A DNA stretch of 64,000 nucleotides from Trissonchulus latispiculum (lineage: Eukaryota; Nematoda; Enoplea; Enoplida; Ironidae). Where the stretch lies: contig JASAND010006962.1 of NCBI GenBank assembly GCA_030248195.1, positions 1 to 64,000 on the forward strand. Direction: 5' to 3'. The notes under the pieces were generated by a model. It was not told the DNA's origin, searched no databases, and worked only from the letters and a program-made list of their open reading frames with translations. Both the position numbers and the translations under genes were made by a program. Shown here piece after piece: positions 53,331 through 64,000 of the stretch (position 1 is its first letter; the number at the start of each line of letters is the position of its first letter).

Positions 53331-53415
53331 ATGGATCTTCAACCGACATTAGCAGACCAAAACACGCAACGGGTTTTTAGTTCGTACGCAGGAGATGAAT
53401 GGACATCAGCAAATT
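53331..53415 (+). CDS. Candidate first coding exon of a plus-strand gene
   Basis: ATG at 53331 opens 28 codons (MDLQPTLADQNTQRVFSSYA then GDEWTSAN) and ends in a strong donor TTGTAAGT at 53416. Upstream are a CRE, a TATA-like box and GC-richer DNA. No downstream exon was recognised in the repeats that follow, and the peptide matches no family I know. Could be a transcribed non-coding exon or chance. Confidence 0.3.
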
Positions 53416-55361
53416 GTAAGTTCAATATGGCAAATGAATCTGTGTGCAAGACTAAACACAGTTTAAAATGCCCGGTACAAAATTCAAAATTAATTTGAAC
53501 GTAGGTGGAGGAGCCCCCTCCGATTTTTGGGAGGAGCGTCCTGGGTTTTCTCTAGGCCAAAAAAGTGGGAGGGGGAGCGAGCCCCCCTCCCTCTTGTGGG
53601 GGAGGGGGGGGGTAAGACCAAAAGTGGGGAGAATAAAATGGGCTAAAATGCTAAAAATACCGTAAAAAGTGCGAATTCTCCACGAATATACTGCTTGAAG
53701 AAAAATTTTCAAGCGGGCGTCGGCAAAAAATCGGTTTACGATCAAAAAATGAGAATTTTCTCAATTTTCAGCTTTCTTAGAGATTTTTTAGCATATACAG
53801 TTAAGTGAATTTTAACAATTTCTCCCTAATTCTTGGAAATCAGCTGAAAAATTTCTACAAAAATTGGGTAAAATTGTTCAAAAATTTAGGTAAGGGGTTT
53901 GAAAATTTTAAAGCGGGGGACCGCCGGAAGGCCGATTTGGAGGTAGGGGTAGCCAAACATTTTTAGGAGGGGGTCCGGGGTCCTGTACATTTGGGGGAGG
54001 GATCCCCCCGCCCCCCCAATACACCTACAGTAAGTACTTCACTAAAAAACGGCCGCGTCGCGGACTTAAGGGGGCGGGGGGTGCACCATAAAAAATTTTA
54101 TGGTCACGGATTTTGCTCATTTTCACACAAAACTTTGTCACATATGTCCTGCATATCGAGTTTCAATTTAGAGTCGTTTCGTCCAGTATTTAACGAGTAA
54201 CCGGCTATTAATTGCATGCAATTTGAAAACAGGTGAAAACGGTGGTGCCGCAGCAAATTAAGGCACTTTACACCTGAACTTCCCTGAGAATGGAGCAATA
54301 TATGTATGCTGTTGTATGTTTGATATCTGAGATGCAAACAAAGAACTTAGGGTAGCTTTTAATGGGGAAACGTTTCTTTATGACTTTATTTAGCGATTTT
54401 AGGAAGTAGCACCGACGCTGGAAAGCCTTGACCACGAAAATCATCTAACGGCCGATAACTTGAATTTGGTGCATTTGCGGGCTATGGTCCAAGAGGAAAA
54501 AATGTTCCCGACAATGAGAGCTTTCGACTGATATAAAATTTAACATATATATTACAAAAATTTTGAAAAATTGCTACTTTTGGGATTGTGGTTGTCAGAC
54601 CCCCATATTTGACCCCAGCGACCAACTGGGTGCACTATTCTGCACCATTTGTGCCCAAACTTGACCTAAAGTCATCAATAATCGTGCGCAAATAGATAGT
54701 CTAACATTTTCTGTTGCCATAGCTCTAGGTTATTTGCCAAAAAACGGGAATTTCCTAAATTTTGCTAAAAATTGAGATTTCTGCGCCAAAAAAATCTTGA
54801 AATCGGACAGAGCTAACCAAGATCAATTGGTATCGTTCGAAATGTCTTGTCATAAGCTGTGATTTAGGAAGTAGAAGTTTTAATTAGGGCTTACAGCTTT
54901 CAGAATATTTCATCAAACTTGCTGACCCCCAATTTTAACATTGCAAAACGGTCAAATTTGGCTGTTCGCAAACTTAAAAAATTAATTAAAAATTTTTGAA
55001 GGCCTAAATTAAAATTCTGCTGCCTACAAATCACCCTTCGAGATCGTATATATATATATGATATAGGATGGACGTGTGCTCCATTTTGTCGTTGGCGAGA
55101 TTTCTCTGGCGCACGGAAAAAATCACCACTTTTTCCGTTTCCTATGTTTAACACATACTGACATCAACTTTGAGGTGAAATTACTCGCTAACCGTAAAGA
55201 GATACGACATTCATTTCAAAAACTCGTTAAAATATATATACCAATCGGACAATAAAATATGTGAAAATGCGCAAAATCGGAGATGGTCGAAAAATCGGCC
55301 AAAAATGGACCCCCCCCCCTTAAACGTCCTTTTGTCCGTGACTGTGATGTGACTTTCATAT
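53416..55361. other. Repeat-derived DNA, no gene seen
   Basis: G/C runs near 53500-53620 and 53905-54080; otherwise AT-rich dispersed sequence. Block 55120-55200 shares short words with the TTAA-family ends. Confidence 0.35.
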
Positions 55362-56452
55362 CAGGGGTTTTTTGTGTAAAATACTGTGTATTTACACAAA
55401 AAAATTAATTTATATACACAGTGAAAAACTAATTTACACAACAAAATACACAGCCAAATTTTCGAAAATTTTTACAAAAAGTGCTCTGAAAAAATAGTTT
55501 TCAAGTCTTTAAGTTTTAAAAAAGCTCTAGCTTTTAACTGGGGGCTACCGCCCCCAGATCCCCGCCTGTTTCCAATGGTTTAGAATGGTTTTCAGCATTT
55601 CTGCATCAACATGGTTATGGGTGTTTTATTCTCCTAAGTCTTAATGCTTCTACTTATACAGTTGCGTATAATTTATTTTCGTACTGCGTGCGAATATTCG
55701 TAAATTTTTTATTGAAAGCTAGTATTTATTCGTATTTAACTATACATATGTTTTCTGAAGCTAGTATTATTCAATATGATTTCTTGTATATATAATAATA
55801 AAAGCAGTCAGAGCCTAAAAATAGTTGCCATACAACCCAAGAAATATTCAATACGAAAGCTAAAGGAATACAACTTTTCAATGCCGCTTCTGCCGTTAAT
55901 TTAAAAAATTTCTCAACTTCTGGGGGGCTCCGCCCCCCAGACCCGCCTCCGTTGTATAATTGGTGTGTCTGTACTATATGGAGCCGTCCCCAGTAGCAGT
56001 TAAAGCATCGAACCTTAGTACGTGACCAGCAAGTTTGTGAAAAAATTATTCCAAAAAGTTGGAAAAATAAAGAAATCGTTTCAGTAGGCGAAGTGTTTTT
56101 CAGAAATTTTGTCCAATCTTATTTTTGACATTTAATGAATTAATCTTTTTAAACATTTCCATTATGAATTCTATTGCAATTTACAAAATTTTCTCAACTT
56201 CTGGGGGGCTCGGCCCCGCAGACCCCCCGCGTGGCTTCTTTCGAAATGTTACACAAGTGCAGTTGGCATAACTCTTTGGCTTGAATGATCTGAAAATAAC
56301 ATTGTAGCAAGAAAATAACGTCTAAATGTATTTTATTTTATATTACAGTTGAAAAACGACACTTTTAAATTTTACACAGCTTCAAACAAAAATACACAGT
56401 GAAATTTAAATTTACACAAGATTTACACAGGTCCGAATTTGAAAAAACCCTG
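55362..56452. mobile_element. TIR element with 9-bp direct repeat
   Basis: Ends CAGGGGTTTTTT and, inverted, CAGGGTTTTTTCAAATTC. CTTTCATAT is repeated at 55353-55361 and 56453-56461. Subterminal TTTACACA/TGTGTAAA words and three GGGGGCTCCGCCCCC-type hairpins inside. The CAGGG ends suggest hAT (8 bp), but the match is 9 bp. Confidence 0.7.
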
Positions 56453-56856
56453 CTTTCATATGACTGTCTGTCCTATGACCGGTTTGTTTACTCAAGTATA
56501 TACTTAACACTAAATGTTATGGTCAGAGACAGATCACTGACTGAAGACAATTTCTCAAATTGTGACAGTGACATGTCACAGACTCTTAATTGTACAATTT
56601 CTTTAACATTTCAGATTTAACCTTGTCATGGAAAAATGCAGAACTGTTTGCGAAGCTGACAACATTCTCTGCTTAAATGTCAGCGTTTAATTGTTGTTGT
56701 GTATATAATTGTTAGTGTGCTGGCCTTTTATTGTTATGTAATTTTAGTGTTGATTTGTTCGTTGTCAGTACTTGCGGATATAATAATAAAGCAGCTGAAA
56801 CATTATTAATCTGAAAAGTTAATTACTAGATTACGATTGTAGGACCGTGGCAGTTC

Positions 56857-56860
<4 letters not shown>
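56453..56860. other. Non-coding, no gene seen
   Basis: AT-rich; a short ORF overlapping the element end at 56399-56620 has no domain. Confidence 0.35.

Positions 56861-56923
<63 letters not shown>
56861..56923. repeat. (TA)n microsatellite
   Basis: 63 bp of TA abutting the hairpin end of copy B. Confidence 0.92.
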
Positions 56924-56926
<3 letters not shown>

Positions 56927-59195
56927 TAGGGGTCGCGGCAGCGACCCCTATAATATGTGTGAAAAGTGGCTGGAGACAGTGTAAAATAAGCTGCGCAGAA
57001 GCTGCGCAAAATCTTGCGCAGATCCTGCGCAGATTTCATGCGCAAATTGTAGAGCACATCGAGTTTAGTATGTCTGTGAAGTTTCAGCCCCGTATCACTT
57101 ACCGTTAAAAAGTTGCGCCCCGGACCGGTTATGGCGGCGATGTTTTTTTTTCCGGTTTCTCCTATTTGATGGTTGTATTGTACATAATGTTCGCCGCTTT
57201 CACGTGATCTGCAGCGGTGGGCCAACCTAAAGGGCTATGGGGTCTAGTAGTACCCTCTAAAGAATTTAAGAATCACAACTTTTTTTGCGCCGCAGCTGCG
57301 CCACAGCGCCGCAGTGGCGCCGCAAAGTCGGCTCATAGCGAAAAGTGACCATTTTTGTGGTCGTCGCTCAGGTCGAACGTTACGAGCTGGAGCTGATTTC
57401 TTTTTATATTCAGAAACTACATATATTGAACTAACTAACGGTCCAGGTTGCGTTTCTCTATCACTTCCCTAGCGACCACAGTGGCCCGTCAAAAATGGCG
57501 AAAATTCGAAAAATGAAAAATCGAAATTTCTCGCTATCTATTTAACTTTGAACGCTCAAATCTTCCATACGATGGTTTTCTGGCACGGAGAATCGATTCC
57601 CGCAGTCAGTTTTACCGTCAGACCCACCCATCTTGCTGGGCTGGCTCCACTTTGCCGTCGGGAGGGTCAAGTCGGAAACCGCTTCCTGGAGGTCCATAGT
57701 AGGCTTTACCTGGCCTCTCAAAACTTTGTCTATAGGGGTTTTCTGGTGCGCCCAGCTCATTCCCGGTGTCCTTTTTGCCGTAGGACTCATCCATCTTGCT
57801 GTGCTGGTTCCACTTTGCCGTCTGGAGGGTCATGTCGGAAACCGCTTCCTGGAGGTCCATAGTAGGCTCTACCTGGCCTCTCAAAACTTTGTCTATAGGG
57901 GTTTTCTGGTGCGCCCAGCTCATTCCCGGTATCCGTTTTGCCGTCCGACGTACCTATTTTGCTGGGCTGGTTCCACTTTGCCATTTGAAGGGTCAGTCGG
58001 GTGGGGGGTCAACTGGTCGAAAATAAAATTTTTCAAAAGTGGTCAAATTTGGTACCAAATGAAAGCCCTAAGCGAGCTGAGCAACTTTTGTCATAGAACT
58101 GCATGCTCAAAGTGGCTGTAGAGTGCTGTGGTGGGTGGGGGGGGGTGGGGACTTAGGCGATTTTCGGTCAAAAATGAAAGTTTTCAAAACTGGTCAAATT
58201 TGGTACCAAATGAAAGCCCTAAGCGAGCTGAGCAACTTTTGTCATAGAACTGCATGCTCAAAGTGGCTGTAGAGTGCTGTGGTGGGGTGGGGTGGGGACT
58301 TAGGCGATTTTCGGTCAAAAATGAAAGTTTTCAAAAGTGGTCAAATTTGGTACCAAATGAAAGCCCTAAGCGAGCTGAGCAACTTTTGTCATAGAACTGC
58401 ATGCTCAAAGTGGCTGTAGAGTGCTGTGGTGGGGTGGGGTGGGGTGGGGACTTAGGCGATTTTCGGTCAAAAATGAAAGTTTTCAAAAGTGGTCAAATTT
58501 GGTACCAAATGAAAGCCCTAAGCGAGCTGAGCAACTTTTGTCATAGAACTGCATGCTCAAAGTGGCTGTTGAGTGCTGTGGTGGGGTGGGGTGGGGACTT
58601 AGGCGATTTTCGGTCAAAAATGAAAGTTTTCAAAAGTGGTCAAATTTGGTACCAAATGAAAGCCCTAAGCGAGCTGAGCAACTTTTGTCATAGAACTGCA
58701 TGCTCAAAGTGGCTGTAGAGTGCTGTGGTGGGGTGGGGTGGGGCTTAGGCGATTTTCGGTCAAAATGAAAGTTTTCAAAAGTGGTCAAATTTGGTACCAA
58801 ATGAAAGCCCTAAGCGAGCTGAGCAACTTTTGTCATAGAACTGCATGCTCAAAGTGGCTGTAGAGTGCTGTGGTGGGGTGGGGTGGGGACTTAGGCGATT
58901 TTCGGTCAAAAATGAAAGTTTTCAAAAGTGGTCAAATTTGGTATATATCAAATGAAAGCTCTAAGTGAGCTGAGCAACTTTTGACATGGAACCATCCACC
59001 AATATTTGCTGTGCCAAATAACGTCACGTGCCCATGAAACTTTTGTCTTTACTTCTTCAACCGGAATTTAAAGGATATATATACCTATTTATATTTATTA
59101 TATATTTAAAGGATATTTAAAGGATATATATATATACGATACAGCCAACACACACATATTATCCTCTTTTGTGCGGAGCATTTTTGTTACTTGTA
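56924..59195. mobile_element. Array-bearing repeat element, copy B (inverse of copy A)
   Basis: From a hairpin end (AGGGGTCGCGGCAGCGACCCCT at 56928) through GCTGCGCAAAATCTTGCGC, GCGCCGCAGCTGCG, a ~172-bp repeat block (57600-57985), a ~147-bp array (58020-58960) to GCGGAGCATTTTTGTTACTTG at 59195, with (TA)n on both outer flanks. Every block is the inverse of copy A at 34285-35960, with more array units. Confidence 0.7.
58020..58960. repeat. About 147-bp tandem array in copy B
   Basis: GCATGCTCAAAGTGGCTG recurs at 58101, 58252, 58399, 58551, 58698 and 58843 (steps 145-152 bp), units varying in the GGGGT run. Confidence 0.92.
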
Positions 59196-59210
59196 TATAT
59201 ATATATATAT

Positions 59211-59300
59211 ATTAGGGATCGACCGGAACTCCAAAAAACCGGAACCGGAACTGGCTTTAAAAAACCGGAACCGGAACCGGAACCAGCTCTTTAACACTAC
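59211..59300. repeat. hAT-like single end with CCGGAA repeats
   Basis: TAGGGATCGACCGGAACTCC next to (TA)n, followed by repeated AACCGGAACCGG. No opposite end in the window. Confidence 0.35.
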
Positions 59301-60540
59301 AAAAATCGAAAATTTTTTCTGACGTTTTGGACAACTTTTGCACAATTTTTCGCTTTTTTATAGTTACTAGAACATTGTAATTACGTTTGAATTATATTTT
59401 ATATAGTTATTTCAATGCACGAACATGAAATTTGCAATATATTAAGAGATTTTTGTTTTATAGCATAGTTAAACTTTACTCTATAGCTATAAAATTCAAA
59501 TTTAAAATTAATTATGCACGGTATGAATATGCTATGTTTATATTATTCGAGGACATTTTCGATGAATAAACGGCATCTATATTTTTACATTATATACGAA
59601 TTTCGATGAATAATTTGCAAGTTGCAAGAATGCAAGTTGACTTTTAAAGGAGATTTATATACTGGCAAATAAAATTTAATTTCTTAATTAAATTATATAT
59701 ATGCGTATATATGCAGTTAAGCTGAATTTTCACTTAAGCTAAATAAGTAGATAGAAACTGATTCTATGAAATTTTTGCGAACCAGAAACTGCTCGTACAG
59801 CTTTCGGCAAAATAAGTCTGAAACATGTTTAGTTTTTATCTGGCTTGTCTGATAATTTCTAGTCATAATCAACAAGTTCATTTAACTTTACTAGAGCTCT
59901 ACGAAAAGTTGCAACATTTTCAAAACGCAAAATAAAATATAATGATGCCATTTACATTTTTAGAAAACACAAGATATCTATTATATACCATATTAGTTTA
60001 CTTTTATTCTCTCTGTATTTCAAACAAAATTAAAATGTTTCTGAAAATTACTGTTCCTGTACAAATTCCGTATTGTATAATACAATCTGGCTATGAACTT
60101 AGGTAACATCAGCAATATACAGAATTGGACTTGTTTAGAACATCGGCTTTTAATTCCTTAGCTTGTTATTATATCTCAGTATAATTATATACTTTGTTAC
60201 TGGAGTTTTCTGATTAAAATGCAAATGTTTTTGCATGATTGAAATATATAAATTTTCATCCATTAAGCCAAAAGTATTTTTCACAAGTTTGAAAGAAAGT
60301 AGAAATGCACAATTTCTCCAACTTGAATTAAACGAAATTTCTATTTGGCTAGCTTCATCAGGATTTTTAAATTTTAAATGACGTTTCTTCAGAAGATTTT
60401 AAAAACCCTTGCTATTTGTTCCATCCATAATTTTTTAGTATATAATTCTGTTGATATGCGCACTGGATTAATTACTAAAAAACAGCAATATACTTAGTCC
60501 AAACAGTCCAGTCTCGATTTAAACAATTAAAAAGAAATAC
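59301..60540. other. AT-rich, no gene seen
   Basis: Very AT-rich with no coding or repeat structure that I can recognise. Confidence 0.4.
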
Positions 60541-60593
60541 AATATCAAAATCATCAAAACGTGGACACCCAGAGTCAGACCAACCTTATTCCG

Positions 60594-61743
60594 CTACCGG
60601 TTTCGGGGCTCCACGGCGGGCCCCTTCCTCAGGCGATTCTTCACACGCTGCAATCGTTCTTCGGGGGTCAAATTTCGGGGGATCCAAGTTCGGTTGAATA
60701 GGCAGATGGGAAAATTGGGGTCTCTGGGAGGGTAGGGATCCGGGGGACTGGGGGACCGGGAGGGCTGGGAGGGCTCAAAATTGGGATTGTTACCACTGTT
60801 GCTGTTGTTGTTGTCGACTACTCCAGAATGGATGCTAGTAGCAAAAGTCCCGGGAGGTGGGGTTTTGTTTTTGCGAAGGACGGTTTCCCAATTGATTCCA
60901 AAAGGATAGTCCAAAAAGAGTTGACTTATCCACCACTTTTCCTTCCTCTTTCGTGTGGCTTCGTCGTCCCCAGAATCAATCACCGTAACAAACAGATCAT
61001 GTAAATTATGGCTATGACTGCTAAAATCACTCGAAAGTAGCTTACTAGCATCCATTTTGCGAATGTCATGTCGGTGTCCATTAAACCGTATGGATAGTGG
61101 GTTGCCAGTCCCCCCCACATATTGGGAAGGGCACCCCTGATTTCCGCCAAATAAACGACGCCCGCGCTTGTGCAATCGAAATTACCTCTGAGTCGATATT
61201 TCAACCCAGTGACCGAGCTCGTAACACTGGTTCCGCTTTTGATCGCTGGGCAAAGTGCACACCTCCGTCGGCCGCACCTAAATGTTCCACAAGGACCCTG
61301 GGCCACAACCCTCGGTGTGCTGGCTCCGGCGGATGGTAGTTTTGCCTTGACAAGCAGATTTCTTAGTTTGGTCGGGGGACGCCAGAACAACTTGACTTTA
61401 GAGTTCAGTCCACTCAGAAAATGTTCGTGTTTTCTGAGGATGTCACTTATTCGCTTAACGTCTGGGTGGTAGGGCAGAACCATGTAGAAAGACTTTTCTT
61501 CTTCCGACGCCGCAGGCTCGATCTTAGGGGTAAGCAGTTGTTCTCTGCTTACTGAGAGAGCCTTATCAATTCTCCGTTGAACTTTGCCCCTGGGGTAGCC
61601 TCGTTTCACCAGATCTTCTTTTAGCTGACGACATCTTAGCCTGGCGGTATCCGGATTCGAGCAGATACGACAGATTCTCACAGCCTGGCTATAAGCAATG
61701 GGCAGCTTGTGCTGCACCGGATGACAAGAATCGTAATGAAGAT
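60594..61743 (-). pseudogene. PLE C-terminal fragment: linker, Cys motif and GIY-YIG domain
   Basis: Minus-strand frames 61717-60980 and 61175-60594 overlap with one frameshift near 61130. They encode QHKLPIAYSQAVRICRICSN, the Cys-rich CGRRRCALCP motif that precedes the endonuclease in this family, then GVVYLAEI and RGCPSQYVG..RFNGHRHDI (GIY-YIG with its Arg and His), KEKWWISQLF and a Pro/Ser-rich tail. RT is absent: truncated at the junction at 61743. Confidence 0.85.
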
Positions 61744-61744
61744 A

Positions 61745-63891
61745 CTGCGTCGAAGAATCGCGACATTGTGATAAAGCCAGCTGACAAGGGCCGCTCTGTC
61801 GTAGTTTGGTCCAAGGAAGCTTACGTCACTGAAGCGAAAAGACAGCTGGACGACGCTAACACCTATCGGAAGGACTCAGCGGACACAACTGAGCTTGTTA
61901 CTCAGTCGATAGAACTGCATGTGAAGAGATGGCATGACCGTGGGCTTCTTAGCGACAAGAGCCTGGACTCTCTGGTTCCAAAGGATGCCAAGGCTGCCAG
62001 GTTCTATCTGCTACCAAAAATACACAAACAGAAGGTACCCTGCCCAGGAAGGCCCATCGTCTCGGCCAACGGCTGTCCAACAGAGAGCTTAAGTGGGTTT
62101 GTGGACTCTCAACTCAAGCCCCTGGTCCGCCAAATTCCATCATTTATCCAAGACACCAGCGACTTTCTCCGGAAACTTGGCTCCGTAGCCGTTTCGCGGA
62201 ATTGTCTATTGGCCACTGCCGATGTCTCCAACCTCTACACAACATCCCCATCGCCTAGGCCTTGAAGCCTGCAGGGGAAGCCCTGTCAACAAAGAACAGC
62301 CCCATATATCCGACGGAGATGATCATGCAGTTCATGGAACTAGTCCTCACGAACAGTGTTTTTGAGTTCGACGGCGATTTCTACACTCAGATCAATGGTA
62401 CCGCAATGGGAACCAAAATGGCCCCCAGCTACGCTAATATCTTTATGGGTTATGGGTTCGAAAGTAAATTGTTTTCGCTTGCTGAAAACAGGCCTTTGGT
62501 GTGGTGGCGGTACATTGATGATATTTTCATCATTTGGGGTAGTCCCCGACATGGATTAGGACAATTTTAGGGTCTTGCCAACAGCTTAGTTCAGCCTTCA
62601 TCTGGGGAACGTTCGTACTCAGGCGGAACCAAGGTGAACTTCTTGGACGTTTCTGTGGAACTCAGCGACAGCAGAATTGTGATGACCTATTCATCTAGCC
62701 TACGGATACGAAGCGGTATCTTCATTACGATTCTTGTCATCCGGTGCAGCACAAACTGCCCATTGCTTATAGCCAGGCTGTGAGAATCTGTCGTATCTGC
62801 TCGAATCCGGATACCGCCAGGCTAAGATGTCGTCAGCTAAAAGAAGATCTGGTGAAACGAGGCTACCCCAGGGGCAAAGTTCAACGGAGAATTGATAAGG
62901 CTCTCCTCAGTAAGCGAGAGAACAGCTGCTTACCCCTAAGATCGAGCCTGCGGCGTCCGAAGAAGAAAAGTCTTTCTACATGGTTCTTCCCTACCACCCA
63001 GACGTTAAGCGAATAAGTGACATCCTCAGAAAACACGAACATTTTCTGAGTGGGCTGAACTTTAAAAAGTCAAGTTGTTCTGGCGTCCCCCGACCAAACT
63101 AAGAAATCTGCTCATCAAGGCAACACCTACCATCCGCCGGAGCCGGCTCACCGAGGGCTGTGGCCCAGGATCCTTGTGGAACAGGTAGGTGCGAGCCGAC
63201 GAGGTTGTGCACTGCCCAGCGATTAAAAGCGGAACCAGTGTTACGAGCTGGCGGTCACTGGGTAGAAATATCGACTCAGAGGTAATTTCGATTGCACAAG
63301 CGCAGGCGTCGTTTATTTGGCTGAAATCAGGGGGTGCCCTTCCCAATATGTGGGGAGACTGGCAACCCACTCTCCACCCGGTTCAATGGTCACAGACACG
63401 TCAGTCGCAAAGTGGATCCTAGTAGGCCACTTTCATGTGATTTTAGCGGTCATAGCCGCTAAACTACATGATCTGCTTGTTACGGTGATCGGTTCTGCGG
63501 ACGACGAAGCCACACGAAAGAGGAAGGAAAAGTGGTGGATAAGTCAACTCTTTTCGGACTCTCGCTTTTGTGAATCAATTATGAAACGGTCCTGCGCAAA
63601 AACGGACCCCCACCTCCCAGGACTTTTGCTACTAGCATCCATTCAGGAGTAGTCGACAACAACAACAGCAACAGTGGTAACAATCCCAATTTTGAGCCCT
63701 CCCAGCCCTCCCGGTCCCCCAGTCCCCCGGATCCCTACCCTCCCAGATACCCCAAATTTCCCATCTGCCTATTCAAACGAACTTGGATCCCCCAAAATTT
63801 TACCCCCCAACAACGATTGCAGCGTGTGAAGAATCGCCTGAGGAAGAGATTTCGTGGAGCCCCGAAACCGGTAGCCGAATAAGGTTGGTCT
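61745..63891 (+). pseudogene. PLE reverse transcriptase plus GIY-YIG, frameshifted
   Basis: Starts inside the RT (DIVIKPADKGRSVVVWSKEA), continues FYLLPKIHKQKVPCPGRPIV, breaks near 62240, then NGTAMGTKMAPSYANIF and the catalytic WWRYIDDIFIIWG (about 62503-62541) in a second frame. More breaks follow before the QHKLPIAYSQAV linker (62744), a degraded Cys/GIY-YIG region (63180-63560) and the Pro-rich tail to about 63880. Missing the RT N-terminus. At least five frame changes, so inactive. Confidence 0.85.
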
Positions 63892-64000
63892 GACTCTGGG
63901 TGTCCACGTTTTGATGATTTTGATATTGTATTTGATTTCATTGTATCCTCGTGGATCCGTGGACTGGTAGCTGTTTTGACTGTATCTTTCTCACTAAACA

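Larger units (their letters stand above)
60541..63933. mobile_element. Penelope-like element, head-to-head inverted pair
   Basis: A 5'-truncated minus copy (60541-61743) and a longer plus copy (61745-63933) meet head to head. The arms 60541-61743 and 62716-63933 are inverted repeats of about 1.2 kb, with the RT region as the spacer. RT plus GIY-YIG endonuclease defines Penelope-like elements, and such inverted or tandem arrangements are usual for them. Both copies carry frameshifts. Confidence 0.88.

Noticed and set aside
56860..57225. 121-aa minus ORF and its relative at 35795-36097
   Set aside because: Both are reading frames through the same dispersed repeat, with a tail made of TA-repeat codons; not genes.
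57633..58718. ORFs of 100-160 codons in the copy B array
   Set aside because: Open only because of the tandem repeat period (147 bp is a multiple of 3); no coding signature.

Overview
The window is nuclear DNA from an invertebrate metazoan. It is AT-rich, intron-containing and loaded with repeats. GT-AG introns, a degenerin/ENaC channel, a syntaxin-6-like SNARE, a eukaryotic queuine tRNA-ribosyltransferase subunit, BEL/Pao and Penelope-like retroelements and many hAT/CACTA/mariner-type MITEs all point to an animal. The sequence does not fix the phylum; a sponge, cnidarian or lophotrochozoan would all fit.

Layout. 1-11.9 kb is a graveyard of mobile DNA: a hAT MITE with intact 8-bp target duplication, two ~1-kb TTAA-bounded elements, an LTR/PPT on the minus strand, and a decayed Ty3/gypsy pol end followed by a broken ORF that ends in a NADAR domain. 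12.1-13.6 kb is an apparently intronless DEG/ENaC channel gene (minus). 15.4-15.8 kb holds a tiny two-exon chromodomain gene (minus), with a poly(A) signal 14 bp after the stop. 17.5-24.3 kb is a nearly intact BEL/Pao element with a single 2,104-codon gag-pol ORF. 24.3-27.7 kb is repeats: hairpins, a CACTA-type MITE, a tRNA-derived SINE and G/C tracts.

27.9-38.9 kb is a complete eight-exon QTRT1 gene (minus, 410 codons), whose introns hold a tRNA-like gene and many MITEs and tandem arrays. 38.9-43.8 kb is AT-rich intergenic DNA. 43.8-51.1 kb is a syntaxin-6 family gene (minus). Six exons can be read; the first coding exon was not found. Its central SNARE layer residue reads His instead of Gln. 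51.2-60.5 kb is repeats plus one candidate plus-strand promoter/first exon near 53.2-53.4 kb. 60.5-63.9 kb is a Penelope-like element built as a head-to-head inverted pair.

Functionally the host genes are unrelated: membrane cation channel, chromatin reader, tRNA queuosine modification and endosome/TGN vesicle fusion. All four recognised host genes lie on the minus strand. The most notable items are the SNARE zero-layer substitution, an in-frame 135-bp duplication of the QTRT1 exon-5 splice acceptor, the mini-chromodomain gene, a NADAR ORF in the env position of a gypsy-type element, a zinc-finger N-terminus and internal repeats in the BEL polyprotein, and a large inverted pair of array-bearing, TA-microsatellite-flanked elements.
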